Below, in pieces: positions 18,449 through 28,162 of a stretch of DNA of 64,000 bases; the stretch's first letter is position 1; the number at the start of each line of letters is the position of its first letter. The notes below the pieces were generated by a model, which worked only from the letters and a program-made list of their open reading frames with translations, had not been told where the DNA came from and did no database searches. Source of the DNA: Streptomyces davaonensis JCM 4913 (GTDB taxonomy: Bacteria; Actinomycetota; Actinomycetes; Streptomycetales; Streptomycetaceae); assembly GCF_000349325.1 (NCBI RefSeq), contig NC_020504.1:9032326-9096325 (forward strand). The letters run 5' to 3'. The position numbers and the translations under genes were made by a program.

Positions 18449-19381
18449 TTATCCGATTCCATCGTCGGACGCCCGGTGCCGAAGGGCGAGCGCATTGGCC
18501 GCGACGATCGCCCCGATGCCGCCCCACTCCACCCAGCCCAGGCCCTGGCCCAGGCCGACGAGGCCGACGAGCGCGGCGAGGACGGGGTTGACGCTCATGA
18601 AGAGCCCGAAGGCCCGCGCCGGGACGTGCCGCAAGGTGAAGACGTCCGCGAGGTAGGGGACGGCGGAGGAGAGGATCCCGGCCGCGACGGCGCAGGCGAC
18701 GGCCCCGGCCGTCGGCGGCTGCCGTACCGCGAGCACGACGCCGACCGGGAGGAACAGCAGGGCGGACAGCGCCGCCGCGGCCCCCGACCCCTGCGCGCCC
18801 GGGACGCGCTGTCCGACGGTCCGGTTCAGCAGGATGTACGACGCCCAGCAGGCGGCGGCCAGCAGCCCCAGGGCCATGCCGACGTAGTCCGCGGAGGGCT
18901 GCGGCCGCATCAAAACCACCACGCCCGCGGCGGCGAGCAGCGAGTACAGGGCGTCCACCCGCCGTCGTGAGCCGGCCAGCGCGATGGCGAGCGGGCCGAG
19001 GAACTCCAGGGTCACCGCGAGACCCAGGCCGATCCGGTCGATCGCGGTGTACAGCGACAGATTCATGGTGCCGAACACGACGGCCAGCAGCATGACCGGC
19101 CACCACTGCCGCCAGGTGAAGGCGCGCAGCCGGGGCCTGCCGACGGCCAGCAGGACCACGGCGGCCACGTACTGGCGTACCGCGACGACGCCGACCGGGC
19201 CGAGCACCGGGAAGGCGAGCGAGCCGATCGCGGCACCGGTCTGGTTGGCCAGTCCGCTGCCGAGCATCGTGGCCACCCCGGCGAGGCCGACGTGGGGGGA
19301 GTCGGGCCGTACGGCGAGGACTTCGGGGGCGGCTGCGGGTGCGGTTCGGGCGCGCATGCCAGCATGGTGAGGTCCCGTCAT
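18449..19381 (-). CDS. EamA-family drug/metabolite transporter
   Basis: The protein has 310 residues. Ten hydrophobic segments in two EamA repeats (about 35-155 and 165-300) indicate a DMT-superfamily exporter, closest to RhtA-type amino acid/threonine exporters (VAVRQYVAAVVLLAVGRP, SVNPVLAALVGLVGLGQ). No clear ribosome site precedes the ATG at 19381; a later ATG at 19357 is an alternative. It is divergent from a LysR gene across 44 bases, the normal arrangement for a LysR-controlled exporter. Confidence 0.87.
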   Translation of the reverse strand: MTGPHHAGMRARTAPAAAPEVLAVRPDSPHVGLAGVATMLGSGLANQTGAAIGSLAFPVLGPVGVVAVRQYVAAVVLLAVGRPRLRAFTWRQWWPVMLLAVVFGTMNLSLYTAIDRIGLGLAVTLEFLGPLAIALAGSRRRVDALYSLLAAAGVVVLMRPQPSADYVGMALGLLAAACWASYILLNRTVGQRVPGAQGSGAAAALSALLFLPVGVVLAVRQPPTAGAVACAVAAGILSSAVPYLADVFTLRHVPARAFGLFMSVNPVLAALVGLVGLGQGLGWVEWGGIGAIVAANALALRHRASDDGIG

Positions 19382-19425
19382 GCATACGCAAAATGCACCG
19401 GCCGGTCCATCTATACGCTTGAGTC

Positions 19426-20280
19426 ATGGATGTGGAGCTCCGACAGCTGCGCTGCCTGGTCGCGATCGTCGACGAGGGCGGCTTCACCGACGCGGCCATC
19501 GCGCTCGGCGTCTCCCAGGCCGCCGTCTCACGCACCCTCGCCTCTCTCGAACGCGCCCTGGGCGTACGGCTGTTGCGCCGCACGTCCCGGGAGGTGACCC
19601 CGACGGGGGCCGGGCTGCGGGTGCTGGCCCACGCCCGCCGGGTGCTCGGCGAGGTGGACGACCTGGTACGGGAGGCCACTTCCGGCCATGAGCGGCTGCG
19701 CATCGGATACGCCTGGGCCGCCCTCGGCCGGCACACCTCGGCGTTCCAGCGCCGCTGGGCCGCGGCACACGCCGGGACCGATCTCCAGCTGGTCCGCGTC
19801 AACTCGCCCACCGCGGGTCTCGCCGAGGGCGCCTGCGATCTGTCCGTCGTCCGACGGCCACCGGACGACCGTCGCTTCGACTCGGCCCTCGTCGGTCTGG
19901 AGCGGCGGCTGTGCGCCGTCGCCGGCGACGACCCGCTGGCCCGGCGGCGCTCGGTGCGGCTCGCCGATCTCGCCGGACGGACCCTGCTCGTCGACCGCCG
20001 CACCGGCACCACCACCGCCGAACTGTGGCCGCCCGGCGCCAGGCCCGCCACCGAGGAGACCCACGACGTCGACGACTGGCTCACCGTGATCGCCACCGGG
20101 CGGTGCGTCGGCATGACCGCGGAGGCGACCGCGCACCAGTACCCGCGCCCCGGAGTGGTCTACCGTCCGGTGCGGGACACCGAGCCCATCGCGGTACGGC
20201 TCGCCTGGTGGCGGGACGATCCGCACCCCGCCACCCAGGCGGCGGTGGAACTCCTCACCGCCCTGTACCGGGGCGACTGA
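19426..20280 (+). CDS. LysR-family transcriptional regulator
   Basis: The protein has 284 residues. The N-terminal winged helix (1-65) reads MDVELRQLRCLVAIVDEGGF then ALGVSQAAVSRTLASLERALG, a textbook LysR signature. Residues 90-284 form the periplasmic-binding-like effector domain. It probably activates the divergent EamA exporter. A short TGCAT-N7-ATGCA inverted repeat at 19381-19397 lies in the shared promoter. Confidence 0.9.
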   Translation: MDVELRQLRCLVAIVDEGGFTDAAIALGVSQAAVSRTLASLERALGVRLLRRTSREVTPTGAGLRVLAHARRVLGEVDDLVREATSGHERLRIGYAWAALGRHTSAFQRRWAAAHAGTDLQLVRVNSPTAGLAEGACDLSVVRRPPDDRRFDSALVGLERRLCAVAGDDPLARRRSVRLADLAGRTLLVDRRTGTTTAELWPPGARPATEETHDVDDWLTVIATGRCVGMTAEATAHQYPRPGVVYRPVRDTEPIAVRLAWWRDDPHPATQAAVELLTALYRGD

Positions 20281-20292
20281 CCGGCGGCACCG

Positions 20293-20874
20293 TCAGCCGG
20301 TCTTGCGCCGCCACTCGGGCTCCACCAGCTCCCACTCCGAACCCCAGCGCGCCACGCGCCGCCGGTCCAGCCGCCAGCGGGCCACCGTGCCCACGCCGAA
20401 CACCACGCCCGTGAAGGCCAGCGCGGCGGCCGATCCGAGGGCGGCGGACTCCACCGAGGCCTCACCAGGACTCATCGGCTCGATGGCCAGAGCGCCTCGG
20501 CCGTCCAGCCACACCACGATCTCGGCACCGGCCTGCTGGCCCCTGGCCACCAGGGTCTTGTCCGTCCGCGCGGTGCCGTCGTCGGCCGTCCAGCGGACCT
20601 CGGCCAGGGCATGTCCGCTCGCCGGTCCGGCCGAACCCGCCGCCTTGGGGACGTCGGCCAGCAGCACCGCCCGGGTCGGGTGGCGGTCCCCGCGCTGCTC
20701 GGCGAACGCCCGGTCGGCGGCGTGGGCCGTCACCAGCCCGGCCAGGGTGCCGCCCACGAGCACGGCCACCCAGACGGCCAGCACGATCCACGCCTCGACG
20801 ATGTCCTCGCGGCGCCGCAGCGGATTGCTCCGCCAGCGCCACAGCCGCACCTTCGCGCATCGCGTGCCATCCAT
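20293..20874 (-). CDS. Rv1733c-like two-helix membrane protein
   Basis: The protein has 193 residues from the ATG at 20874 (GGGAGG upstream). It has a basic N-terminus (RLWRWRSNPLRRREDIVEAW), a first transmembrane segment (about 28-52), an extracytoplasmic loop (about 55-135) and a second segment (about 138-160), then a basic C-tail. This plan and the NPLRR motif match the Rv1733c family, a dormancy antigen under DosR control in M. tuberculosis. Its role is unknown. It is divergent from the Acg-like gene, with palindromic boxes between, and marks the left end of the hypoxia region. Confidence 0.8.
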   Translation of the reverse strand: MDGTRCAKVRLWRWRSNPLRRREDIVEAWIVLAVWVAVLVGGTLAGLVTAHAADRAFAEQRGDRHPTRAVLLADVPKAAGSAGPASGHALAEVRWTADDGTARTDKTLVARGQQAGAEIVVWLDGRGALAIEPMSPGEASVESAALGSAAALAFTGVVFGVGTVARWRLDRRRVARWGSEWELVEPEWRRKTG

Positions 20875-20950
20875 CGGTCCGCACCTCCCCGTCGTCGCTG
20901 CATCGAACGTGCCATCGGCGGCCCGGCGGACGGCAGGGGCCGAGGGGGTG

Positions 20951-20963
20951 GGACCGGTGGTCC
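20951..20963. promoter_or_regulatory. OsdR/DosR-type box candidate (GGACC-N3-GGTCC)
   Basis: A 5+3+5 inverted repeat centred about 83 bases upstream of the Rv1733c-like gene. The GGAC/GTCC half sites resemble the GGGAC/GTCCC halves of the mycobacterial DosR box. It is weaker than the other boxes in this window. Confidence 0.4.
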
Positions 20964-20990
20964 GGTCGGGCCCAACCGGGCGGTGCGCGG

Positions 20991-21004
20991 GGGCCGTTCA
21001 GCCC
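20991..21004. promoter_or_regulatory. OsdR-type box candidate
   Basis: GGGCCGTTCAGCCC. The identical 14-mer occurs at 44873-44886 in front of the DoxX gene. It lies between the Rv1733c-like and Acg-like genes. Confidence 0.55.
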
Positions 21005-21067
21005 TTCCGCCGACCCGGACCCGGCGCTGCGCGACGCCGGAGACATGCGGACCGTCGGACCTCGGCC

Positions 21068-21082
21068 GGGGACCAACGGCCT
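21068..21082. promoter_or_regulatory. OsdR-type box candidate
   Basis: GGGGACCAACGGCCT, a GGGAC/GGCC hybrid of the repeated palindrome, ends 66 bases before the Acg-like gene. Confidence 0.45.
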
Positions 21083-21148
21083 CTCACACGCCGGGGCCCG
21101 GGTGCCCACCCTCGAAGGACAGCACCGCTTCGGCGGGAGGAGGGCACC

Positions 21149-22120
21149 ATGAGCAGCACGATCCTTGACGCCACGGTCCTGGAGACCTGTGTCGCGGCGG
21201 CCGTCGCCGCCCCCTCGCTGTACAACTCCCAGCCCTGGCGCTTCCGACTGGACCCCGAGACCGTCACCTTCCACGTCCGCGCCGCTCCCGCCCGGGGACT
21301 GCGGTTCGCCGACCCCGACGCACGCGCCCTGCACGTGTCGGTCGGAGCGTGCGTGCTCAACCTCCGGGTCGCGATGGCGCACTTCGGCTGGACGGCCGAC
21401 ACCCGACTGCTGCCCTCGCCCGGGGATCCGGGGCTGCTGGCCACCGTGCGGCCCACCGAGGCCCGTACCGGGGACCTCCAGCCGGCCGACGACGAGCTGT
21501 ACGCGGCCGTCTGGCGCAGGCGCAGCAGCCGGCTGCCGTTCTCCGGCGGGCCACAGCCGCCCCTGCGCGCCGAACTCATGACGGCGGCCGCGGCGGAGGG
21601 CGCGTCCCTGCTCTTCCCCGACACCGCGCAGACGGCTCGGCTGCTGGCGCTCACCACGCTGGGCGAGCGACGCAACCGCGCCGACCCGGACCGGGCCCGG
21701 GAGAGCCGCCGCTGGGTGCGCGAGGACCCGTACGACCTCTCCGACACCGGCCTTCCCCTGGCGGCGCTCGGCCCGCAGGACTCCCGGGAACAGCTGCCCC
21801 TGCGCGACTTCACCGCGCAGCGTCACCCCGAGCGGCTGCCCGCCCGCCTCTTCGAACCGGCCCCGGTCATCGCCCTGCTGGCCACCGAGCACGACCGCCG
21901 CACCGACTGGCTGCGCGCCGGGCAGGCCCTGGAGCGTGTGCTGCTTCTCGCCACGGCCCGCGGACTGCGGATGTCCCTGCTGAGCCAGGCGCTGGAGTGG
22001 CCGGACCTGAGGCAGTCCCTGAGCCCCGCACCCTTCCACGCCCAGATGCTCGTCCGCCTCGGCTACGGACCGCAGGGCCCGGCCACCCCACGGCGCACGG
22101 CCCGTGTCGCGATCGACTGA
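21149..22120 (+). CDS. Acg-like nitroreductase family protein
   Basis: The product has 323 residues from the ATG at 21149 (GGGAGGAGG upstream). VAAAVAAPSLYNSQPWRFRL followed by DPDARALHVSVGACVLNLRVA is the hallmark of the Acg subgroup of flavin nitroreductases, which hold FMN under a lid and are thought to sequester rather than turn it over. The mycobacterial members Rv2032, Rv3127 and Rv3131 are DosR-controlled. In this window it has two palindromic boxes upstream and an Rv1733c-like neighbour. An FMN storage or redox role in dormancy is an inference. Confidence 0.83.
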   Translation: MSSTILDATVLETCVAAAVAAPSLYNSQPWRFRLDPETVTFHVRAAPARGLRFADPDARALHVSVGACVLNLRVAMAHFGWTADTRLLPSPGDPGLLATVRPTEARTGDLQPADDELYAAVWRRRSSRLPFSGGPQPPLRAELMTAAAAEGASLLFPDTAQTARLLALTTLGERRNRADPDRARESRRWVREDPYDLSDTGLPLAALGPQDSREQLPLRDFTAQRHPERLPARLFEPAPVIALLATEHDRRTDWLRAGQALERVLLLATARGLRMSLLSQALEWPDLRQSLSPAPFHAQMLVRLGYGPQGPATPRRTARVAID

Positions 22121-22133
22121 CGCGGTGCACGGA

Positions 22134-22511
22134 TCAGTCGCCCGGTGCCGCGTTCGACCCGGCGAGCGCGTCAGCCAGTCTCGGGTACAGCTCGAAGACG
22201 CCGGTCAGACCCGTCAGGCGCAGCAGCCGCAGCAGGCTCGGGTCGTCCGTGACCAGCCGCACCCGGCCGTGCCGGGCGAGGGCACGCGCTCTCGTCCGGC
22301 ACAGCGCGTTCAGCCCGGCACAGTCGACGAAGGACACGTCCCGCAGATCGAGGACCACGTCGGGGCACGGCCCCGCGGTCAGCGCATCGAGCCCGGCGGT
22401 CAGCACCAGCGCCGCCTGAAGGTCGAGTTCGCCCCGCAAGGCCACAACGGTCGCCTCCGTCTCGAGGTGCTCCGAGAGCGGCGGCTTCGACCGGGTGAGG
22501 TTGTCGGACAT
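22134..22511 (-). CDS. STAS-domain anti-sigma factor antagonist with no phosphorylatable Ser
   Basis: The protein has 125 residues and a single STAS domain (ATVVALRGELDLQAA, then VVLDLRDVSFVDCAGLNAL). In RsbV/SpoIIAA-type antagonists a Ser follows the Asp (D-S-T/S-G-L) and is the switch for the anti-sigma kinase. Here the motif is D63-C64-A65-G66, with no Ser or Thr at either position. The protein may therefore be locked in one state or controlled through the Cys. It converges on the Acg-like gene and is divergent from the XRE-PNPOx gene, with two strong palindromes in between. Confidence 0.8.
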   Translation of the reverse strand: MSDNLTRSKPPLSEHLETEATVVALRGELDLQAALVLTAGLDALTAGPCPDVVLDLRDVSFVDCAGLNALCRTRARALARHGRVRLVTDDPSLLRLLRLTGLTGVFELYPRLADALAGSNAAPGD

Positions 22512-22543
22512 GGTTCCGAGGCAATCGGACGCCCTTGGCGTGG

Positions 22544-22567
22544 CGGAAGGGCCGACCGGCCCTTCCG
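22544..22567. promoter_or_regulatory. long OsdR-type palindrome
   Basis: Perfect 11-bp arms, CGGAAGGGCCG and CGGCCCTTCCG, flank the central AC. This is the longest palindrome of the series. It lies 33 bases upstream of the STAS gene and exactly 50 bp, centre to centre, from the next box. Confidence 0.65.
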
Positions 22568-22597
22568 GCGCAGTCGACCCCGACCGGCGTCGAGACC

Positions 22598-22613
22598 TGG
22601 GCCGACCGGCCCA
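22598..22613. promoter_or_regulatory. OsdR-type palindrome
   Basis: TGGGCCGACCGGCCCA, with 7-bp arms around AC, ends 82 bases before the XRE-PNPOx gene. With the box at 22544-22567 it forms a pair on the same face of the helix. Confidence 0.65.
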
Positions 22614-22695
22614 AGCGGGATCCCGCGCGCCCGCACACGCTTGAGGGCGGGGGAGTTCATCCGCCCGGGGGGCCAACAGGAGGAGGCGACGGGCC

Positions 22696-23370
22696 ATGAC
22701 CGAACCGACCCCGTCGACCACGGCCGAGCCCCTGCCCGTGGGAGACCTCGGACGGCGCCTCACGCTGCGGCGCACCCGCCTCGGCCTCTCCCGCGAGGAG
22801 ACGGCCGCACGGGCCGGCATGGCGACCAGCTATGTCCGCTACCTGGAGGAGCAGCCGGTCGCGGCCCCGGGTATCGGGGCGCTCATGCGCCTGGCGGGGG
22901 CCTTGCGGACCACGGTCTCGGAGCTGACGGGCGGCGATGTCGAACTGCCGCCCGGACCGGGCCGGGCCGCTCGGCACGCGGAGTTCAGCGAGCTCACGGA
23001 GGCCGAGTGCCGCGCCCTGCTCGCCACTCATGGCGTGGGGCATCTGGCGGTGCCCACCGAGACCGGACCCGTCGTCGTGCCCGTCAACTACACGGTCGTG
23101 GACGGCGCGATCGCCTTCCGGACCGCCCCGGGATCGACACCCGCGCAGGCGGCGGGCCGTCAGGTGGCCGTGGAGGTGGACCGTATCGACGACGCCTTCA
23201 GCAGCGGCTGGAGCGTCCTCGTCCGCGGGCCCGCCAGGGCGGTGACCGACCCCGCGGAAGTGCGGCGCCTCGACGAACAGGCGTACAGCGCGCCCTGGGC
23301 GGGCGGCCCGCGCAAGCTGTGGATCCGGATCGAGTCCCTCGCCGTCAGCGGGCGCCGTATCACGGTGTGA
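22696..23370 (+). CDS. XRE-type HTH fused to a PNPOx-fold flavin-binding domain
   Basis: The protein has 224 residues. Residues 15-75 form an XRE/Cro helix-turn-helix (RRLTLRRTRLGLSREETAAR, then YVRYLEEQPVAAPGIGALMRLAGAL). Residues 95-222 form a split-barrel of the pyridoxamine-phosphate-oxidase-like type (LLATHGVGHLAVPTETGPVV, then FSSGWSVLVRGPARAV). The family binds FMN, F420 or heme. The fusion suggests a transcription factor that reads a redox cofactor. The gene starts a run of three PNPOx-fold genes and has two strong palindromic boxes upstream. Confidence 0.85.
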   Translation: MTEPTPSTTAEPLPVGDLGRRLTLRRTRLGLSREETAARAGMATSYVRYLEEQPVAAPGIGALMRLAGALRTTVSELTGGDVELPPGPGRAARHAEFSELTEAECRALLATHGVGHLAVPTETGPVVVPVNYTVVDGAIAFRTAPGSTPAQAAGRQVAVEVDRIDDAFSSGWSVLVRGPARAVTDPAEVRRLDEQAYSAPWAGGPRKLWIRIESLAVSGRRITV

Positions 23371-23394
23371 CAAGGGCTGTTGTCGGGCCGCCCC

Positions 23395-23409
23395 GGGACT
23401 CATGGCCCT
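23395..23409. promoter_or_regulatory. OsdR/DosR-type box candidate
   Basis: GGGACTCATGGCCCT combines the mycobacterial GGGACT half with the GGCCC half used elsewhere in the window. It ends 77 bases before the PNPOx gene at 23487. Confidence 0.5.
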
Positions 23410-23486
23410 GAGCACGGCCCGGTGCGGTGACGAAGCATGAAGGAGCAGGGCGTACGGAAGCGATCAGCCGAGAGACGGGCAAACCC

Positions 23487-23927
23487 ATGAACCACAACGA
23501 CGGATTCCGCGAGCTCGACCGGCGGGAGTGCCTGCGCCTGCTCGCCAAGGTGCCGGTCGGCCGCATCGTCCACACCCGCCGCGCGCTGCCGGCCGTCCTG
23601 CCCGTCAACTTCCGCCTGGCCGACGACGGCGCGGTGCTGCTGTGCACGGCCGCCGACTCGGAGCTGGTGCGGGCCGTCGACGGTGCCGTGGTCGCCTTCG
23701 AGGCCGACGAGGTCGACGCGGCCACGCAGTCCGGCTGGAGCGTGGTCGTCACCGGCTCCGCCGCCGTGGTCACCGACCCCGCCGAGACCGCACGCCTCGA
23801 GCGCGGCGGGCCGCGCTCCTGGGTGCCCTCGCCGGACGAGGTCTTCGTCCGCATCGAGCCGGAACTGGTGACCGGCCGACAGCTGGTCGGCGGACGCACG
23901 CTGTACGGCGTGCACCTCCCCTCCTGA
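23487..23927 (+). CDS. PNPOx-fold (pyridoxamine 5'-phosphate oxidase-like) protein
   Basis: The product has 146 residues from the ATG at 23487; a GTG at 23427 in the same frame is possible but would have to start closer to the box at 23395-23409. The split-barrel is recognised from ELDRRECLRLLAKVPVGRIV, ALPAVLPVNFRLAD and [17 protein letters not shown]. The family holds FMN or F420 and includes the DosR-regulated Rv3129 and Rv0080. A specific substrate cannot be assigned. A universal stress gene follows after 123 bases that hold another box. Confidence 0.8.
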   Translation: MNHNDGFRELDRRECLRLLAKVPVGRIVHTRRALPAVLPVNFRLADDGAVLLCTAADSELVRAVDGAVVAFEADEVDAATQSGWSVVVTGSAAVVTDPAETARLERGGPRSWVPSPDEVFVRIEPELVTGRQLVGGRTLYGVHLPS

Positions 23928-23934
23928 GCCGGGC

Positions 23935-23949
23935 GGGCCCGACGGTCCC
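23935..23949. promoter_or_regulatory. OsdR-type box candidate
   Basis: GGGCCCGACGGTCCC lies 101 bases upstream of the universal stress gene at 24051. Confidence 0.5.
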
Positions 23950-24050
23950 GTCCGGCATGGGCCGTACGGCGGCAGCCGGGTTCCCTCGGCCCCTGCTGCG
24001 GGCTCCCGCACACGACGAGTATCGGGAGCACGAAGAGGAAGGGAGGAGCC

Positions 24051-24869
24051 ATGACTCCCCAGTACGTCGTCGTCGGAGTGGACGGATCCCTGAACGCCGT
24101 ACGGGCCCTGGACTGGGCGTCGGACGAGGCGGCGCGGCGTCAGGCGGCGCTGCGGATCGTCTACGCCGTACCCGACCGGGACGAGGCCGGTCCCGTTCTG
24201 GGGGCCGCCGTCGCCCGTGTCCACGCACGCCATCCCGCTCTGCGTGTGGCGTCGAAGCCCGTGACCGGTGGCGCCGTGGGCGGGCTCGCGCGGGAGAGCG
24301 AGGGCGCGGCTCTTACCGTCGTCGGCACCAGGGGCCTCGGCTCGGTTCCCGGGGTGCTCGCCCGCTCGGTGAGCCTGGGCCTCGCCGCTCATGCGGCCGG
24401 CCCCCTGCTGGTCGTACGTGGTGACCACCCGTGCGACGGCGCACGCCGGGTGCTGCTCGGGCTGGAGAGCGACGCGGACACCGAGGCCGCCGCCTATGCC
24501 TTCGCGGAGGCCGAACGCCGCGGCGTCGGACTGGACGTCGTGCACTGCTGGGCCCATCGGTTCATCACGCCCGAACTGCCCTCCCTGATCCCGGCGACCA
24601 GCCCGGGGCAGCGGGAGATCGCGGTGACGGGCCGGTCCGAGGGCGCCGTACCGCGCTTCAGCCTCGCCGGTCTTCAGGAGCGGTACCCGGCGGTCGCCGT
24701 CGAGGCCCGCACGGTCCGCACCGGCCCCGCCCGCACCCTGCTGGAGGCCACCGGCGAAGCGGCCGTCGTCGTGATCGGCGCCCACCGCCGCCGCGGCCGT
24801 CTCGGCCCCGTCGCGCACACGCTGCTGCACCGCTCGCACTGCCCCGTCGTCCTGGTGCCCACGCCCTGA
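24051..24869 (+). CDS. tandem universal stress protein (degenerate nucleotide sites)
   Basis: The protein has 272 residues and two UspA domains (about 1-130 and 138-271), starting YVVVGVDGSLNAVRALDWA. The ATP-binding signature G-2x-G-9x-G-S is imperfect in the first domain (GTRG then RS instead of GS) and lost in the second (GAHRRRGRLGPVAHTLLH). It may not bind ATP. Usp proteins accumulate in stasis and hypoxia. The ATG follows GGGAGGAG. This is the first of seven such genes in the window. Confidence 0.9.
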   Translation: MTPQYVVVGVDGSLNAVRALDWASDEAARRQAALRIVYAVPDRDEAGPVLGAAVARVHARHPALRVASKPVTGGAVGGLARESEGAALTVVGTRGLGSVPGVLARSVSLGLAAHAAGPLLVVRGDHPCDGARRVLLGLESDADTEAAAYAFAEAERRGVGLDVVHCWAHRFITPELPSLIPATSPGQREIAVTGRSEGAVPRFSLAGLQERYPAVAVEARTVRTGPARTLLEATGEAAVVVIGAHRRRGRLGPVAHTLLHRSHCPVVLVPTP

Positions 24870-24885
24870 CGCCGACGCGCCGGGG

Positions 24886-25332
24886 TCAGGCCGCCGCGAG
24901 CCGGACCCCGGTGACCAGATCCGGGCGGATGCGTACCGCGTAGTTCATCGTCTGCTGCGACCACGGGTGCAGCATGGTCGCGTAGCGGGCCAACTCGTCG
25001 GCGTCGGTGACCAGATGGGCGTAGCCCGTGACGACGACGCTCCAGCCGAGATGCGTGACCGGATCGATGACGTCGGCCTCGTAGGCCACGACCACCCCGG
25101 GCGACCCGGACTGTCGCGTCCTGGAGGTCAGCGCGGCGCCGTCGTGGGTGCGGATGACGATGTCGCCGCCGTCCAGGACATGGTTGACCGGGCGGATCGT
25201 CGGCAGCGCGTGCTGGGTGAAGACGATCCGGCCGAAGGACACAGTGCCCAGCAGCCGCAGCGCCTCGGCACTGTCGAGCTCGATGCTCCGGCGCGGTCCT
25301 GCGGTCGTCGGGAGGCCGTTGTCGTGGGACAT
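24886..25332 (-). CDS. PNPOx-fold flavin/F420-binding-type protein
   Basis: The protein has 148 residues and the same split-barrel plan as the gene at 23487: [36 protein letters not shown] and [17 protein letters not shown] conserved basic/aromatic C-terminus ([14 protein letters not shown]) follows. The likely ligand is FMN, F420 or heme. It is divergent from the response-regulator gene and shares the palindrome at 25436-25449. Confidence 0.82.
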   Translation of the reverse strand: MSHDNGLPTTAGPRRSIELDSAEALRLLGTVSFGRIVFTQHALPTIRPVNHVLDGGDIVIRTHDGAALTSRTRQSGSPGVVVAYEADVIDPVTHLGWSVVVTGYAHLVTDADELARYATMLHPWSQQTMNYAVRIRPDLVTGVRLAAA

Positions 25333-25435
25333 GGTGGGTTTCCGTACGAGTCGTGGGAGAGGGAACGGGAACCCTCGTCCGGTCTGCGTTTCGTGCGATC
25401 AGATCATTCGAATCGCAGTGAACCCGGTCCGGCTA

Positions 25436-25449
25436 GGGCCGTTCGGCCC
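25436..25449. promoter_or_regulatory. OsdR-type palindrome
   Basis: GGGCCGTTCGGCCC, 6-bp arms around TT, lies between the divergent PNPOx gene (start 25332) and the response-regulator gene (start 25577). It would allow autoregulation of the regulator. Confidence 0.65.
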
Positions 25450-25576
25450 CGGCCCGCGTCCGAGCGGCCCACGGCAGCCGTGCGGGCGATGTGCCACCCT
25501 TGCCGGGTACCCACCCGTCGGCCGTGGACGGTCATCCAGCACCACGGCTCAACAGAACGACAACGAGGAGCATTCG

Positions 25577-26272
25577 ATGGCGGACGGCGGACGGCCGGGC
25601 CCCGACGACCCGATCCGGGTCTTCCTGCTGGACGACCACGAGGTGGTCCGGCGGGGCGTGTCCGACCTGCTGAACGACGAGCCCGACATCACCGTGGTCG
25701 GTGACGCCGCCACCGTGGAGCAGGCGCTGGTCCGGGTGCCCGCGCTGCGTCCGCAGGTCGCGGTCCTCGACGTCCGCCTGCCCGACGGCGACGGAGTGAC
25801 CGTCTGTCGGGAACTGCGCTCCCGCATGCCCGAGTTGGCCTGTCTGATGCTGACCTCGTTCGACGACGAGGACGCCCTGCTCGACTCGATCATGGCGGGT
25901 GCCTCCGGCTATGTGCTGAAGCAGATCCAGGGCTCGGACCTGGTGTCGGCCGTGCGCACGGTCGCCGCCGGGCAGTCCCTGCTCGACCCGAGCGCCACCA
26001 CCCGGCTGATGGCGCGGCTGCGCGACGACCAGCGGCAGGAGGAGGAGCCGGACCCGCTGCCCGGTCTGACCGGCCGCGAGCGGGAGATCCTCGCCCTGAT
26101 CGGCGAGGGCCTGACCAACCGCCAGATCGGCCAGCGGCTCTATCTCGCGGAGAAGACCGTGAAGAACCACATCTCCCGCCTGCTGGCCAAGCTGGGCGTG
26201 GAACGCCGGATCCAGGCCGCCGTCATCGCCACCCAGACCCAGGACCGGCTGCGGCGCCAAGAGGGGCGTTAG
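25577..26272 (+). CDS. osdR: NarL/FixJ response regulator, DevR/OsdR type
   Basis: The protein has 231 residues from the ATG at 25577 (ACGAGGAG upstream). The receiver domain (10-130) starts [20 protein letters not shown] and carries the phosphorylation site Asp65 in [12 protein letters not shown], the switch Thr/Ser in MLTSFDDE and the Lys of [10 protein letters not shown]. The LuxR-type DNA-binding domain (about 155-220) reads [20 protein letters not shown], then [16 protein letters not shown]. This is very close to mycobacterial DevR/DosR and S. coelicolor OsdR. The cognate kinase gene follows after 140 bases. It is the probable master regulator of the palindromic boxes. Confidence 0.9.
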   Translation: MADGGRPGPDDPIRVFLLDDHEVVRRGVSDLLNDEPDITVVGDAATVEQALVRVPALRPQVAVLDVRLPDGDGVTVCRELRSRMPELACLMLTSFDDEDALLDSIMAGASGYVLKQIQGSDLVSAVRTVAAGQSLLDPSATTRLMARLRDDQRQEEEPDPLPGLTGREREILALIGEGLTNRQIGQRLYLAEKTVKNHISRLLAKLGVERRIQAAVIATQTQDRLRRQEGR

Positions 26273-26382
26273 CCCCTGGGGCCCGCCCCCGTCCAGCCCC
26301 CCGTCCGCCCGCCGTCCTCCCGCGCGGCTGACCCGACCCATCCCGTGCCGCACCGTTCCCCCTACCGATACCGTGACCCTGA

Positions 26383-28140
<1,758 letters not shown>

Positions 28141-28162
28141 CGGGGCGGGCTGACCCGGCGGA

